This document shows positions 63,829 through 64,000 of a DNA stretch of 64,000 nucleotides, piece after piece; position 1 is the stretch's first letter; the number at the start of each line of letters is the position of its first letter. The notes under the pieces were generated by a model. That model searched no databases and was not told the DNA's origin. It saw nothing but the letters and a program-made list of their open reading frames with translations. The stretch covers positions 1 through 64,000 of the forward strand of contig JAUXMV010000062.1 in NCBI GenBank assembly GCA_030683155.1. Reading direction: 5' to 3'. Position numbers and translations under genes: made by a program. The stretch is from Bacteroidales bacterium. GTDB taxonomy: Bacteria; Bacteroidota; Bacteroidia; Bacteroidales; F082.

Positions 63829-64000
63829 CTATTTTGCCGCCTCAAAAGCTTTCCTGATCCACTCATAAACTTCCTGATTAAGGTCTTCCTCTTTAAAGAT
63901 GTTAATTTTATGCGAGCACATGGCATTGGCCGAACTGATGGCTTCGAGTACTCCAAAAGGCTCCTGACCTTTGAGATTGATACCGATTTCAAAACGCGTT
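63829..64000 (-). CDS. C-terminus of a DUF5655/DUF4287-like protein (truncated by window edge)
   Basis: The last 56 codons of a minus-strand gene ending in TAG at 63829. The visible protein reads RFEIGINLKGQEPFGVLEA, then NAMCSHKINIFKEED, then EVYEWIRKAFEAAK. The RFEIG-x-NLKG and NAMC-H patterns resemble the end of DUF5655 proteins, often preceded by DUF4287. Function is unknown. The start lies beyond the right edge. Confidence 0.65.
   Translation of the reverse strand, partial: TRFEIGINLKGQEPFGVLEAISSANAMCSHKINIFKEEDLNQEVYEWIRKAFEAAK

Noticed and set aside
63753-63992. 79-codon minus-strand open frame at the right edge
   Set aside because: Another minus-strand frame (63829-64000) gives a recognisable DUF5655-like C-terminus; this one does not and would overlap it.

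Overview
The window reads as chromosomal DNA of a Bacteroidota bacterium, most likely from the Bacteroidales or a neighbouring order. The signs are a SusC/SusD pair, further TonB-dependent receptors with N-terminal carboxypeptidase-regulatory domains, type IX secretion (T9SS) C-terminal signals, a PorV-like protein, periplasmic Reg_prop/Y_Y_Y sensor kinases, a long LptF/G-type permease, and many Bacteroidota-type promoters (TAnnTTTG at -7, sometimes with TTG about 19-22 bases upstream). It is AT-rich and densely coded. I see no rRNA, tRNA, CRISPR array, complete insertion sequence or phage module. A gene fragment is cut at each edge.

Layout. 1-8.8 kb: a solitary OppC-type permease, an LptF/G-family permease overlapping a glycosyltransferase, a second glycosyltransferase, ettA, and a nitroreductase overlapping a WbuC-type cupin. 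8.9-15 kb: hisS, then two different MIO-type aromatic amino acid ammonia-lyases with a convergent thioredoxin-like gene between them, then two small membrane proteins. 15-21.3 kb: a SusC/SusD pair without linked glycosidases, a DUF454 protein and a surface or periplasmic protein of unknown function, with clear terminators between convergent genes. 21.3-24.3 kb: fbp and lysC with overlapping face-to-face promoters, and a lipoprotein with a Rieske-like fold that lacks the iron-sulfur ligands. 24.3-28.8 kb: a small lipoprotein, a propeller-type LytS-like sensor kinase and a LytTR response regulator. 28.9-38.7 kb: a small membrane-anchored acidic protein, then a TonB-dependent receptor, a 1450-residue secreted protein with a T9SS-like C-terminus and a PorV-like barrel. 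This trio is the strongest candidate for a little-described system. 38.7-43.8 kb: greA with a terminator-like hairpin in its leader, a HIT protein, a long purF-like gene, a GNAT acetyltransferase and a YfcC-family carrier. 44-48.5 kb: a 1499-residue hybrid sensor kinase ending in two receivers and an HPt domain instead of an AraC domain. 48.5-55.6 kb: a pfkA/DUF3995/M14 peptidase operon, a GltP-type symporter followed directly by a T9SS-exported Asp-box protein, and a TetR-like protein. 55.7-64 kb: a MacB/FtsX permease, a doxX-gpx-ohrR-type peroxide-response operon with a paired operator, an alpha-L-fucosidase, a DUF1801 protein, a K+/H+ antiporter and a truncated DUF5655 gene.

Working together. 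Central carbon enzymes (fbp, pfkA) sit next to transport and peptidase genes. Secreted and outer-membrane proteins (SusC/D, the receptor trio, the Asp-box protein, GH29, M14) point to a heterotroph feeding on polymers and peptides. Two large periplasmic-sensor kinases probably read the products of that degradation. The stress operon near 59 kb appears to be self-regulated by its own OhrR-like repressor. Functional calls rest on motifs read by eye; no database search was run.
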